A DNA stretch of 64,000 nucleotides from a virus, in IMG/VR virus record IMGVR_UViG_3300008267_000039, positions 1-64,000 of that record; one strand, given 5' to 3'. Shown piece by piece: positions 13,568-21,329 of this stretch (its first letter is position 1; the number at the start of each line of letters is the position of its first letter). Made by a program: the position numbers and the translations under genes. The notes beneath the pieces were generated by a model. That model had not been told where the DNA came from and ran no database searches. It was given only the letters and a program-made list of their open reading frames with translations.

Positions 13568-13604
13568 AAAACCCCTTGGAAGTTTTAATTCCCAAGGGGT
13601 TTAA
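13566..13604. terminator. Bidirectional terminator
   Basis: AAACCCCTTGG / CCAAGGGGTTT, 11 bp, loop 13580-13591. The A run on the left serves minus-strand transcripts and the T run on the right the gp88-DUF5661 unit. Confidence 0.75.
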
Positions 13605-13617
13605 TTGTTTCAAGTTA

Positions 13618-13827
13618 TTATTCCTTTTCGGAAACAAACTTGTATAGTTCTTCGGCTCTTGCGATGATGTCGCTTGTCTTCGGTGTCAATGCATCAATTG
13701 CACTGGCATCATCCAACATTCCGTGACTATTGCGAACAGTATCCAACTTGTGGTGATACTTGTCATATTCGTCACTATGCGCCATTTGAAGAACTTCCAA
13801 ACGGATTTCGTATGCGTTTTTGGTCAT
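13618..13827 (-). CDS. Small helical protein (69 aa) with a real Shine-Dalgarno
   Basis: Begins MTKNAYEIRLEVLQMAHSDE. It is helical throughout and resembles short conserved proteins of T4-like phages, function unknown. AAAGGAGG lies about 10 nt before the ATG, the only strong Shine-Dalgarno sequence I found in the window. A TTGACT / TTAACT pair at about 13852-13879 could be its promoter. It is followed by the bidirectional terminator. Confidence 0.6.
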   Translation of the reverse strand: MTKNAYEIRLEVLQMAHSDEYDKYHHKLDTVRNSHGMLDDASAIDALTPKTSDIIARAEELYKFVSEKE

Positions 13828-13878
13828 GTGTGTGTGTCCTCCTTTCTTAAGAAGAAGTTAACACGCTCTCTGAAAAAG

Positions 13879-13962
13879 TCAAATAGTCCAGAAATAATTC
13901 TTTGCAATTTCCCCAATACCCCAACCAATTGCATAGAACATAATAGCGTCAATAATCATCAT
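13879..13962 (-). CDS. Hydrophobic micropeptide (27 aa)
   Basis: Reads MMIIDAIMFYAIGWGIGEIA then KNYFWTI. It is a single hydrophobic segment with small residues, starting 1 nt after the stop of the GAF-like membrane protein, so it is probably co-translated. It could be a partner of that protein, such as an antiholin-like peptide; this is speculation from position and size. Confidence 0.4.
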   Translation of the reverse strand: MMIIDAIMFYAIGWGIGEIAKNYFWTI

Positions 13963-13963
13963 A

Positions 13964-14599
13964 TTATGCCTCCAAGTATCCCGCAAGGTTTGATGCTGCA
14001 ATAACAAGATTGTCGATATCTTCTTCTGTTATAACAAGATCGTTAATTACACCATCCAAGCAAAGAAATCCCACAAAGTTACCCTCAATATCCTTAATAG
14101 AAACACAGATAAAGCTGGAAACTCCCCTATCACCCCAAAAGTTTTGCATTGCAAATGACATTGGATCATCGGTCTTATTGACATTTTGAGTATAATAATG
14201 TCCAATTTCCATGAGCTTTTTAAAGAAAAGAGCAAATATAGAGGTTGGAATGTTTTGAGTATTGACTGATTCTGTTGCGACACCTTGGGTCACTACTTCA
14301 TATGTTGTGGAAAATCTTTGGAAACTTTTACCGGAATATGTTTTACCTCCGTTGTGGAATTCACCAATCCATACACGGTCACAATGATACTTCGACATTA
14401 TGTTTTTTAATTTAGAAGTAATCTGTTCATCTGTATGAATGGCCTCATTTTGATTTAAAGAATGCTTTACTTTTTTTGAATCATTTCTTTTTTTCAAATA
14501 ATATTGCATTAACTGTAATGTTATGGGTGATACCACGCCTGTTATGAGTGCCACTATGATAAGAGTCAAGTGGTATGTGTCGAAACTTATAAAATTCAT
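13964..14599 (-). CDS. Membrane-anchored GAF/PAS-like protein, possible T4-type holin
   Basis: 211 aa. Residues ~9-31 (YHLTLIIVALITGVVSPITL) are one membrane segment followed by KKRND. A soluble domain follows: ITSKLKNIMSKYHCDRVWIG, FHNGG, then SFICVSIKDIEGNFVGFLCL and a final helix (ITEEDIDNLVIAASNLAGYL). That is a GAF/PAS-like order. T4 holin T has the same size and plan: N-terminal membrane span, periplasmic sensory-like domain and final helix. Sequence identity is not evident, so holin is a hypothesis. Confidence 0.5.
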   Translation of the reverse strand: MNFISFDTYHLTLIIVALITGVVSPITLQLMQYYLKKRNDSKKVKHSLNQNEAIHTDEQITSKLKNIMSKYHCDRVWIGEFHNGGKTYSGKSFQRFSTTYEVVTQGVATESVNTQNIPTSIFALFFKKLMEIGHYYTQNVNKTDDPMSFAMQNFWGDRGVSSFICVSIKDIEGNFVGFLCLDGVINDLVITEEDIDNLVIAASNLAGYLEA

Positions 14600-14614
14600 G
14601 ATCTGCGTTGTCCA

Positions 14615-14624
14615 AGTATTTATC
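14615..14624 (-). promoter_or_regulatory. T4-type late promoter
   Basis: GATAAATACT, 15 nt before the ATG at 14599, one of the few late promoters with room for a leader. Confidence 0.65.
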
Positions 14625-14647
14625 GTGAGTCGCTTGACTTTTTTTAA

Positions 14648-14655
14648 CTAAATAT
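14648..14655 (+). promoter_or_regulatory. Late promoter variant
   Basis: CTAAATAT, 4 nt before the ATG at 14660. Confidence 0.6.
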
Positions 14656-14659
14656 TACT

Positions 14660-15016
14660 ATGGGGATGGTGAAAAATATGAATCCAAAAGATATGAATCG
14701 GAATAAACTTCGATACATTTTTCGCAGGGTTCTCCAGAGAATAAAAGAGAAGCCAGAGGGGTTCTTTAAATTTCGTAAGATGAGAGGAATCAGAGGTTTA
14801 TGGTGTGGGGGAGATATGATCGAAATAGACCACAGAAAGGAAATTGTTCCGACTATAATCCATGAAGTCTTGCACGATTTATATGAAACAAAAACAGAAA
14901 AATGGGTATACCATGTGGAGTCTAAGATCTCCCAAATTCTAAGACCATTTGATGTTTATAGACTTATGAATTCTTTCTTTTCCAAAATGGAAATTCCAAA
15001 AAGAAAGAAAAAATAA
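14660..15016 (+). CDS. HExxH putative metalloprotein (118 aa)
   Basis: Residues ~63-72 (IVPTIIHEVLHDLY) form an HExxH zinc-metalloprotease-type helix preceded by a hydrophobic strand (MIEIDHRK). Many small minimal peptidases and anti-restriction-type proteins have this layout, but no third zinc ligand is evident. The ends are very basic (NRNKLRYIFRRVLQRIKEK; KRKKK). Stop codons of this gene and of the orphan intein-like gene meet head to head at 15016/15017. Confidence 0.5.
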   Translation: MGMVKNMNPKDMNRNKLRYIFRRVLQRIKEKPEGFFKFRKMRGIRGLWCGGDMIEIDHRKEIVPTIIHEVLHDLYETKTEKWVYHVESKISQILRPFDVYRLMNSFFSKMEIPKRKKK

Positions 15017-16153
15017 TTAATTTATAGATCCCGACCAGAATGCTTTTTCATTCTGCATTGTATATAATGTTTTATTTGGGACTTTGATTTGGGTGATTGT
15101 GTTGCTTTGAGTTTCTATTTTTTCAATTTGAAGGAATCTTTTGTCCAAGTGGATGTTTTTTGTTGTGGCGATTGAGAGGAAATAGAGAGGTGCGCAGTTT
15201 TCAGCTTTTATAACCCTACCCTTTATTAAAAAATCTTTTTTAGGGATATGCATGTGCATATTTCCGCAACCGCCTGATTTTAATAATACTTCGTTGAAAT
15301 CTAACATCAATTGTTTGGACGTGGAGAAAATATCACGTTTACAATATGTTCCACAGTTTTGAGTGATTTTGCTAAATCTACCATCACCTAAATTATACCA
15401 ATACACCATTTCATTTAAAAGATTAGAAGAAAGGTTTTTAAATTCTTTTGGAATTCTTTTATTATAACAAATTGTTCCAAAATTTTCTCTCAATAATTTA
15501 CATAATCTAAAATCTTTTAAATAAAAGGTCGTTTTATCCATATCTTCACTTCTTTCTCTCCATTTCATTTCTTTTGGAAATCTCAAAAGCATTTCTCTTA
15601 TTTGATTTTTCACATCCTCTTTCTTTTGACATATAAAAACACCAGAATCATTTCCTTTATCTGTCCACCCTTCCGCAAGCCATATTCCCAAAAATTGTGC
15701 AAATGTTTTATAGTCAATATCTGTATCAATTTCCGGATCAATTAAATAATTTCCCTTTTTGGGAACATTTTTAAGTCCTTTTAATGTATAAAATTCTGGA
15801 CTTTTTACATTCCATAAACCGGATTTAGGAATATGGGAATGACTGTATTTTGTTCTATCGTTATAAATCTCTTCTATTGTTAGAAAATCTTGTTTATCAT
15901 ATCTATGTAAAACTAAAAATTTCTGATCAGGATTAAGAATAGTATTTATATTTCTACCTTTTATGCGAAAAACATATCCATTATGTGTTATTTCTTGCTT
16001 TTCTTGGACTTGTTGAATTTCTATTTCTTTGGTATTTGGATTTAATGTATAAACATTTTCACCTTTTTGAATATCTCTAGCATCTTTCCAACCTTCTTCG
16101 GAAAGAATTAAGGGAAAAATTGAAAATGATTCTATAGTTGGGTAATGCAGCAT
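15017..16153 (-). CDS. Orphan intein-like protein with LAGLIDADG endonuclease
   Basis: 378 aa. Residues 9-31 (SFSIFPLILSEEGWKDARDI) look like intein block A with Ser at position 1, and 70-82 (NTILNPDQKFLVL) like block B. Two dodecapeptide motifs, FAQFLGIWLAEG (151-162) and NEMVYWYNLGDG (247-258), mark a LAGLIDADG endonuclease. The end KAFWSGSIN resembles block G, finishing on Asn followed directly by the stop. So a whole intein is present with an 8-residue N-extein and no C-extein. It has its own late promoter. It may be a free-standing homing enzyme that escaped a host gene. Confidence 0.75.
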   Translation of the reverse strand: MLHYPTIESFSIFPLILSEEGWKDARDIQKGENVYTLNPNTKEIEIQQVQEKQEITHNGYVFRIKGRNINTILNPDQKFLVLHRYDKQDFLTIEEIYNDRTKYSHSHIPKSGLWNVKSPEFYTLKGLKNVPKKGNYLIDPEIDTDIDYKTFAQFLGIWLAEGWTDKGNDSGVFICQKKEDVKNQIREMLLRFPKEMKWRERSEDMDKTTFYLKDFRLCKLLRENFGTICYNKRIPKEFKNLSSNLLNEMVYWYNLGDGRFSKITQNCGTYCKRDIFSTSKQLMLDFNEVLLKSGGCGNMHMHIPKKDFLIKGRVIKAENCAPLYFLSIATTKNIHLDKRFLQIEKIETQSNTITQIKVPNKTLYTMQNEKAFWSGSIN

Positions 16154-16156
16154 GTA

Positions 16157-16166
16157 ATTTATTTAG
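16157..16166 (-). promoter_or_regulatory. Late promoter variant
   Basis: CTAAATAAAT, directly upstream of the orphan intein-like gene (3 nt to the ATG). Confidence 0.6.
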
Positions 16167-16187
16167 TTCTCGGGTGAACTAAGTCAA

Positions 16188-16862
16188 TTACATTACCTTC
16201 GAAATTTTTTGAAAGAATTCCATGATTTGGTCTTTCAAATAATCTTCCACATTTTTTCTTGGGAGTTTGGAGATGCGATCTTGAAATGAATCATAGGATT
16301 CTTCGAATGATCCATCTTCTGCAAGAACAAATTCACGTGATTCTAAAATACCATTAACAAATGCTTTAGGGCATGATGGATCAGCAACACAATCCACGCC
16401 GATCAATCTAAAATCGCTTACACGGTTTGTTCCATTGTAGTTTTCTGTGAGTTTTCCAAGAGCTTTTGTGGACATGCCAATACGAACACCGTCATCGATC
16501 AATGCTTGGACGATCATTCCACATGGTGTTGAAAGAATTTTAGATCTTCCAATATATGTGTTGCCTTCATTTTTTAATTCTGTAACCAAATGACAAGCTC
16601 TGTCTAAATTAATCTCCGGTGCAGAATTATGGTTCAATTCTCCGAGTGATCTCTTTGCATTAATCATCTCATTAGTATAACGCTGAACTTCTCTGCGCAT
16701 TTCTTCACGATCATAAATACGTTTGTTCTTGTTGACCTCTTCACACATCATATAAGGTCCAGCTACATAATAAGAAGGCTTGGCCCTGTTGTTTGCTTCT
16801 TCTTTAATGATTTCGAATTCCTCGTTATCAGCGTATTGATCAACTAATAGTTTAAATGCCAT
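16188..16862 (-). CDS. 21: Prohead core protease, gp21-like
   Basis: 224 aa, close to T4 gp21. Family features seen: RSLGELNHNSAPEINLDRAC with the putative catalytic His, and VRIGMSTKALG with the Ser loop, between strands YIGRSKILSTPCG and FRLIGVDCVADPSC. gp21 matures the T4 prohead by cutting scaffold, capsid and internal proteins after (L/I)xE. The N-terminus (residues ~10-30) is acidic, as expected for self-processing. It is the likely processing enzyme for the shared N-terminal signals in this window. Confidence 0.85.
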   Translation of the reverse strand: MAFKLLVDQYADNEEFEIIKEEANNRAKPSYYVAGPYMMCEEVNKNKRIYDREEMRREVQRYTNEMINAKRSLGELNHNSAPEINLDRACHLVTELKNEGNTYIGRSKILSTPCGMIVQALIDDGVRIGMSTKALGKLTENYNGTNRVSDFRLIGVDCVADPSCPKAFVNGILESREFVLAEDGSFEESYDSFQDRISKLPRKNVEDYLKDQIMEFFQKISKVM

Positions 16863-16872
16863 ATGTTTTATT

Positions 16873-16880
16873 TATTTATA
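16873..16880 (-). promoter_or_regulatory. Perfect T4 late promoter
   Basis: TATAAATA, 10 nt before the gp21 ATG. Confidence 0.8.
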
Positions 16881-16885
16881 GTGAT

Positions 16886-17350
16886 TCACAAAATTCCAAG
16901 TTCTTTTTCTGTAATAATTGTAAATTCATAGTCATATTTTGAGCACCAAGCCCTTGCGCTTGCCCATTTTGCCTGATTCTTTAGGTAATTTAAATTCTCG
17001 TAAATTATTGTCTTCTTTTGTTTTCTACCATGATCAATTGTTTTTGGATCTATGGTTTGCCTGTGTGGTTTTACTTCCACAAGATATTTTTTTAATACTC
17101 CATTTACTTTCATTTTTATTGCAACATCTGGAAAATATACAGAAGTTTTTTCTGTTACTGGATTTTGATATTGTATTGCGATTCCCTCTGAACTCCATTC
17201 AATTACATCTTCATTTGCATCACACCAACGAAATAGTTTCAATTCCCAAGAAGAAAGAAACCTTGGATAGTCGTTGCCCCTATATTTTTTCTCGTTTACT
17301 GGTTTATAAATTCCTTGTCGGAATTTTTTGTTAATCGATGTAAGTTTCAC
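16886..17350 (-). CDS. 4: Head-completion nuclease, gp4-like
   Basis: 154 aa. The opening FRQGIYKPVNEKKYRGNDYP and the segment FLSSWELKLFRWCDANEDVI, followed by VYFPDVAIKM and KYLVEVKPH, match T4 gp4, a TnsA-like PD-(D/E)XK protein. The catalytic set is Glu (SWE), Asp (FPD) and E-x-K (VEVK). In T4 it completes the filled head. Its start overlaps the end of the papain-like gene by 20 nt, so it is probably translated by coupling; no late promoter of its own is visible. Confidence 0.8.
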   Translation of the reverse strand: MKLTSINKKFRQGIYKPVNEKKYRGNDYPRFLSSWELKLFRWCDANEDVIEWSSEGIAIQYQNPVTEKTSVYFPDVAIKMKVNGVLKKYLVEVKPHRQTIDPKTIDHGRKQKKTIIYENLNYLKNQAKWASARAWCSKYDYEFTIITEKELGIL

Positions 17351-17810
17351 TTATGGAATAAAATATTTCATCTGGTCTATCGCTTTCAGTTGTTTGTATC
17401 CCATTGTTTGATAATATTATTTTAACAAAACTCCCACAATTAACCGCTTTTTTATTTTTATCTTTTATATCGCAAACAATTTTATCAGGAACATTAATCA
17501 TAAAAGGTAGATTGATTTCATCATATAATTTATGATTTTTAGCCTCTATTTTTGATTTGGGCATATTGAATAATTTTTCAATATCTTCAAATTTATATTT
17601 AACTGGAGGCATTGGTTCCTTTCCATCTTTCGTATATCGATGACCACTCATATCTTTCATTATTCCATTTTTAAGAACAAATCCTATATGGTCATAGTCC
17701 CAACCCTTTGGCGTGTATGGTGATTTCATAACAAATATAGTATTCGAAAAATCGCCTATATTTTTTTCATTTTCCTCCAATATATAATTTACTAGATTAT
17801 TAAATTTCAT
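17331..17810 (-). CDS. Permuted papain-like protein with capsid-targeting-like N-terminus
   Basis: 159 aa. MKFNNLVNYILEEN shows the shared N-terminal motif with ILE|E. GWDYDHIGFVLKNGIM (His ~42) and NKKAVNCGSFVKIILSNNGI (Cys ~128) fit a permuted NlpC/P60 (YiiX/LRAT-type) fold, in which His precedes Cys. Such enzymes cut amide or ester bonds, for example in peptidoglycan or lipid. A packaged hydrolase could help DNA entry. The start is 10 nt after a TAAATAG late box. Confidence 0.5.
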   Translation of the reverse strand: MKFNNLVNYILEENEKNIGDFSNTIFVMKSPYTPKGWDYDHIGFVLKNGIMKDMSGHRYTKDGKEPMPPVKYKFEDIEKLFNMPKSKIEAKNHKLYDEINLPFMINVPDKIVCDIKDKNKKAVNCGSFVKIILSNNGIQTTESDRPDEIFYSISETYID

Positions 17811-17820
17811 TATTTTATAA

Positions 17821-17829
17821 CTATTTATT
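17821..17829 (-). promoter_or_regulatory. Late promoter variant
   Basis: AATAAATAG, 10 nt before the start at 17810. Confidence 0.5.
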
Positions 17830-18028
17830 TTTCCAAACTTTTTAGCATTTCTAGTAATTCCCTCGCTGCTTGGTCTGGCGAAATCATGGGGTGCAATCCA
17901 CCTGAAATATAATCCGGTTCTTTCTGGGGTGCATGATGATTGAGAATTTCCGTCATCTGGGAAAACATATCATTCAAACCCTTTTGTGGCTCGTAGTTTC
18001 CTTCAAATTGAACTCTTCCACCAAACAT
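17825..18028 (-). CDS. Small protein of unknown function (67 aa)
   Basis: Begins MFGGRVQFEGNYEPQKGLND and ends with a helical SPDQAARELLEMLKSLEK. Position between the neck-like gene and the head genes suggests a virion or assembly factor. No family is recognised. AATAATAAACA precedes the start but does not match the late box well. Confidence 0.5.
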   Translation of the reverse strand: MFGGRVQFEGNYEPQKGLNDMFSQMTEILNHHAPQKEPDYISGGLHPMISPDQAARELLEMLKSLEK

Positions 18029-18049
18029 AAGTTGTTTATTATTAAAAAA

Positions 18050-19066
18050 TTACCCAACGCAGAACAAAATTGGGTCACTAGAACCCATCCCAGCGGATGC
18101 ACCAGTGAATAATTGTTGTTCTAGGGAATCTTTTTCTTTTAAACCTTGGGATAATAGATCGTTATAGTTAATGACTCCACCTCCGAATAATGGAGCACCA
18201 GTATATTTTCCTCTAACATTACCAATCGAAATCTTGGTTAGTGCTAGGGCATATTGATATACCCATGGTTCTTTAATAATATCAGCCAGAGGTCTTTCTA
18301 CATAACAAGAAACAGCACCCCAGAATCTAGATGGAGATGAACCCATTTTAGGTTGCGGTGTGATTCTCATGTATTGGGTTCTCTCATCGAACTGAATATC
18401 ACGTCTCAGTGCAAGGAGTTTTTCTCTATCTTCCAACCAGTTTTTAAGAATGTGCCAAGAAACTAGATCGAACCCATAGTTGCCCATGGAATAAGAAAAG
18501 TAAGTTTGCTGGGCCATTGTTTGTTCAATTGTAAAGAGAGTATTGACACCTGTGGAAGATCCTTCTTCAAAATCTGTTACAGAAATAACTTTTCTATAAC
18601 TGTCCATCATGTAGTCATAGGAATTAAGAAGATCAAGAACTGGTTTTCCCACACTGTTTTGTTTTGCAACTTGATAAATCCAAGGAGCATTCGGATCACC
18701 AATAACCATCTTGCCAATAGTGTATGCTTTTTGAATATCTTTGTTTGGGTTTTCAATTTCCAGTCTTGCATTGAAATCTCTGGAAAGGGAGAACAATACA
18801 TCAAGTCTTATTCCCTTGTCTTTTTCATAGAGTTCAGAATCAAATACAAGATATTCCCTAGTATAACCTGCAAATCTTGTGAACATTTCCGATGCAATGG
18901 AAATAAACTCATTTAATTGATCTTCATGTACCTCCAAATTGATCATTGGAGCACCAAGGCTTCTACATATCCTTTGACCAACCCTCTCATAGCTATCCAT
19001 GATGCTATTGAGGTTGCTACTGAAAAAAGAAGAGACGGGTAGAGATGTTGTACAATCCAATGCCAT
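18050..19066 (-). CDS. Virion protein, possible neck/connector (gp13-like)
   Basis: 338 aa. The C-terminal third (AVSCYVERPLADIIKEPWVYQ, then ALALTKISIGNVRGKYTG and FGGGVINYNDLL) has the 'W...YALAL.K...G' and Gly-rich pattern seen in T4-superfamily neck proteins. The N-terminal half is helical. It would then join head and tail. Sequence evidence is a pattern, not a clear match, so other structural roles remain possible. It has its own late promoter. Confidence 0.5.
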   Translation of the reverse strand: MALDCTTSLPVSSFFSSNLNSIMDSYERVGQRICRSLGAPMINLEVHEDQLNEFISIASEMFTRFAGYTREYLVFDSELYEKDKGIRLDVLFSLSRDFNARLEIENPNKDIQKAYTIGKMVIGDPNAPWIYQVAKQNSVGKPVLDLLNSYDYMMDSYRKVISVTDFEEGSSTGVNTLFTIEQTMAQQTYFSYSMGNYGFDLVSWHILKNWLEDREKLLALRRDIQFDERTQYMRITPQPKMGSSPSRFWGAVSCYVERPLADIIKEPWVYQYALALTKISIGNVRGKYTGAPLFGGGVINYNDLLSQGLKEKDSLEQQLFTGASAGMGSSDPILFCVG

Positions 19067-19073
19067 AATATTA

Positions 19074-19082
19074 ATTATTTAG
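19074..19082 (-). promoter_or_regulatory. Late promoter variant
   Basis: CTAAATAAT, 7 nt before the start at 19066. Confidence 0.6.
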
Positions 19083-19110
19083 TGGCAATGTTGAAAAGAA
19101 TCAAAAGGGT

Positions 19111-19521
19111 TTAACGGAGAATTTCTGGCCAAGTGGCTTTAATTTCTTCTAAAGTATCTGGAAGTTCTGTTTTAGTGACATCTCGAAGAGCTTGTTTATT
19201 AGCGGCTATTTCTTTTTGTAAGGTTGTGTTAACAGATTCCACCGCCTTCATAAAGTCTACATCAAGAGCAGCTAGGAGAGGAGTCCTTGCTCTTCTATAA
19301 TGTTCTAGCCAGATTTCTTTTGCTTTTGAGATGTTTACTTTGGCTCCTATTTCTTGGTCAAATTCATAAGCATCAAAAAAGGTTTTGTCGATGTTTAAAG
19401 ATTCCACAATTTTGTAGGGAGTATTAGGAGGAACTGTGTCACTAACTACAACATCAGTGTTTTTTAAACAAGGAAAAACGACCGAGATGTTATCACTTTC
19501 TTTATATATTATGTAGTTCAT
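19111..19521 (-). CDS. Tail-fibre assembly-like protein (136 aa)
   Basis: After a beta-rich half (NYIIYKESDNISVVFPC) comes SKAKEIWLEHYRRARTPLLA, then LDVDFMKAVE and NKQALRDVTKTELPDT. The 'R..R..LL..LD...........K..LRD' order matches phage tail-fibre assembly/chaperone C-termini. It lies 3 nt upstream of no other gene of its kind and directly after a fibre gene, so it probably folds or attaches one of the fibres at 19.5-22.7 kb. Confidence 0.6.
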   Translation of the reverse strand: MNYIIYKESDNISVVFPCLKNTDVVVSDTVPPNTPYKIVESLNIDKTFFDAYEFDQEIGAKVNISKAKEIWLEHYRRARTPLLAALDVDFMKAVESVNTTLQKEIAANKQALRDVTKTELPDTLEEIKATWPEILR

Positions 19522-19524
19522 GTT

Positions 19525-19986
19525 TTAATAAAAAATAACGTTTACGTCTGTTACATCATTATAATTTCCTCCGCCGCCGACACCAGTATCGCATCTCAAG
19601 GTTATAGAATTTGTTGTTCTTGAAGTTATAGACCCGTATAGCGGATAGCCGCCTGAAGTATTGAATCCTGCTGTTATTGAAACTGGTCTTCCTGTAACAG
19701 TAAATGGAACAGTTACTACATATCGTCCACTACTTCCTGCTGTCACTCCTGTAACATTAAAATTACTGTTTATCGAAACTATCTGTGAACTACTTGCATT
19801 AAAATTCACCCAAGCTTTGGCAGAGGCAGGAGAAGCACTTAAACTTGTACCAATCCAAGTAGACCCATCGTAACCCAAGACTTGTCCATTACTTGGAGAC
19901 GCTGGTTTTGCAATAAAAGTATTTGCACTTGTTATTGTGCTTGCATCGTTAAAAGTAATACCTGCGGAGTCGATTGTTGTTGGCAT
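19525..19986 (-). CDS. Short tail-fibre protein (153 aa)
   Basis: Gly/Ser/Thr-rich: a TIDSAGITFNDASTITSANT start, QVLGYDGSTWIGTS, and a beta-strand C-terminus with GGGGNYNDVTDVNVIFY. This is the make-up of trimeric fibre tips. It is 3 nt from the assembly-like gene. The receptor is not predictable. Confidence 0.6.
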   Translation of the reverse strand: MPTTIDSAGITFNDASTITSANTFIAKPASPSNGQVLGYDGSTWIGTSLSASPASAKAWVNFNASSSQIVSINSNFNVTGVTAGSSGRYVVTVPFTVTGRPVSITAGFNTSGGYPLYGSITSRTTNSITLRCDTGVGGGGNYNDVTDVNVIFY

Positions 19987-19992
19987 ATGATA

Positions 19993-20001
19993 TTATTTAT
20001 C
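19993..20001 (-). promoter_or_regulatory. T4-type late promoter
   Basis: GATAAATAA, 6 nt before the ATG at 19986; it overlaps the end of the next fibre gene. Confidence 0.6.
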
Positions 20002-20650
20002 CTTCGTAAGCTATATTAATTGTTCCAGCATCAAATGTATCTGTTCCGTTTACTGTGGTAATGCTGATACGGTCGAGCGTTGATGTTAGCGATTTGATTC
20101 CATTAATTGTTGATGTTGTATTAGTCGAATCTTCAAATGCTGATCCACTTATAATCCAATCATTTGAATTAATATTTATCATTGAAATAGTCCCATATCT
20201 TAAGTGCGCTGCACCATTACCTGGAACCGTAATTCCATTAGTAGGTGATGTTAATGAACAAAGATTGGTTCCTGATATGTTTCCAGATACAACAATATAT
20301 CCAGTTGATTCTACTCCACCAGAATCACCGATTCGAATTTGAACTTCACTTGTTCCATTAGTACTAACACCATTTAATATTACGGTAATCCTCTTCACCC
20401 AACTTGGAATTCCAGTAAAGTCAACAGCAGTTCCAGATGCAGTTTTTGCGGTGGCAAGCGTCAAAGAACCCCCTGCGGTAAGCAAACCAGTTAAATTTCC
20501 TGTAACATTACCAGTAACATTACCAGTAACATTTCCAGTTAGATTTCCAATAATTTCACTTTCCGTAATAGTAGCGGCAGTAGTGCCATTTACCTTCAAA
20601 TAACCTTGCGGTGAAATTGGATCATTTTGTAATGTAAGTGATGTTGCCAT
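19997..20650 (-). CDS. Tail-fibre protein, tandem copy A (217 aa)
   Basis: Begins MATSLTLQNDPISPQGYLKV. Residues ~35-56 are repeats of the unit GN(V/L)TG, typical of fibre shafts. The following domain starts GTAVDFTGIPSWVKRITVIL and ends FDAGTINIAYEG. It is a full-length paralogue of the neighbouring 20661-21314 gene, identical in length. The two differ mostly in the middle of the distal domain, consistent with diversification after duplication. Confidence 0.7.
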   Translation of the reverse strand: MATSLTLQNDPISPQGYLKVNGTTAATITESEIIGNLTGNVTGNVTGNVTGNLTGLLTAGGSLTLATAKTASGTAVDFTGIPSWVKRITVILNGVSTNGTSEVQIRIGDSGGVESTGYIVVSGNISGTNLCSLTSPTNGITVPGNGAAHLRYGTISMININSNDWIISGSAFEDSTNTTSTINGIKSLTSTLDRISITTVNGTDTFDAGTINIAYEG

Positions 20651-20656
20651 GTGTTA

Positions 20657-20665
20657 TTATTTATC
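20657..20665 (-). promoter_or_regulatory. T4-type late promoter
   Basis: GATAAATAA, 6 nt before the copy A start. Confidence 0.65.
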
Positions 20666-21314
20666 CTTCGTAAGCTATATTAATTGTTCCAGCATCAAAT
20701 GTATCCGTTTCATTGATTGTAGTAATGCGAACTCTATCAAGTGTTGATGTCAATGACTTGCTTCCGTTAATTCTCGTTGTAGTATTACCAATATCCTCAA
20801 CTCCTGATCCGCTTATAATCCAATTATTTAAATTAATATTTATCATTGAAATAGTTGCATATCTTATGTGTGTTGCAAGAAGACCCGCTACAATAATTCC
20901 GGTAGTATATCCAAGTAATGAACAAGTGTTAGTTCCAGTTATGCCTCCGTTTGCATTACTATATCCAGTTGATTCTACTCCACCAGAATTACCGAGTTGA
21001 ATTTGAACTGCACTTGTTCCATTAGTACTAACACCATTTAATATTACAGTAATCCGCTTTACCCAACTTGGAATACCAGTAAAGTCAACAGCAGTTCCAG
21101 ATGCAGTTTTTACTGTTGCGCGAGTAAGTGATCCTCCAGTGGTGAGTGAACCAGTTAAATTTCCTGTAACATTACCAATTAAATTTCCTGTAACATTTCC
21201 AGTAACATTACTGGTAATGCCGCTTTCCGTAATAGTAGCAGCAGTAATCCCATTGACCTTCAAATAACCTCGATCCAAAATTGCATCATTTTGTAATGTA
21301 AATGAGGTTGCCAT
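20661..21314 (-). CDS. Tail-fibre protein, tandem copy B (217 aa)
   Basis: Begins MATSFTLQNDAILDRGYLKV, with a GNLIGNVTGNLTG shaft and the same distal domain as copy A. Even the 10-nt gap and the promoter in front of each copy are duplicated. Differences cluster at residues ~120-165 (surface loops of the presumed tip). Confidence 0.7.
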   Translation of the reverse strand: MATSFTLQNDAILDRGYLKVNGITAATITESGITSNVTGNVTGNLIGNVTGNLTGSLTTGGSLTRATVKTASGTAVDFTGIPSWVKRITVILNGVSTNGTSAVQIQLGNSGGVESTGYSNANGGITGTNTCSLLGYTTGIIVAGLLATHIRYATISMININLNNWIISGSGVEDIGNTTTRINGSKSLTSTLDRVRITTINETDTFDAGTINIAYEG

Positions 21315-21320
21315 GTGTTA

Positions 21321-21329
21321 TTATTTATT
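21321..21329 (-). promoter_or_regulatory. T4-type late promoter
   Basis: AATAAATAA, 6 nt before the copy B start. Confidence 0.6.
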
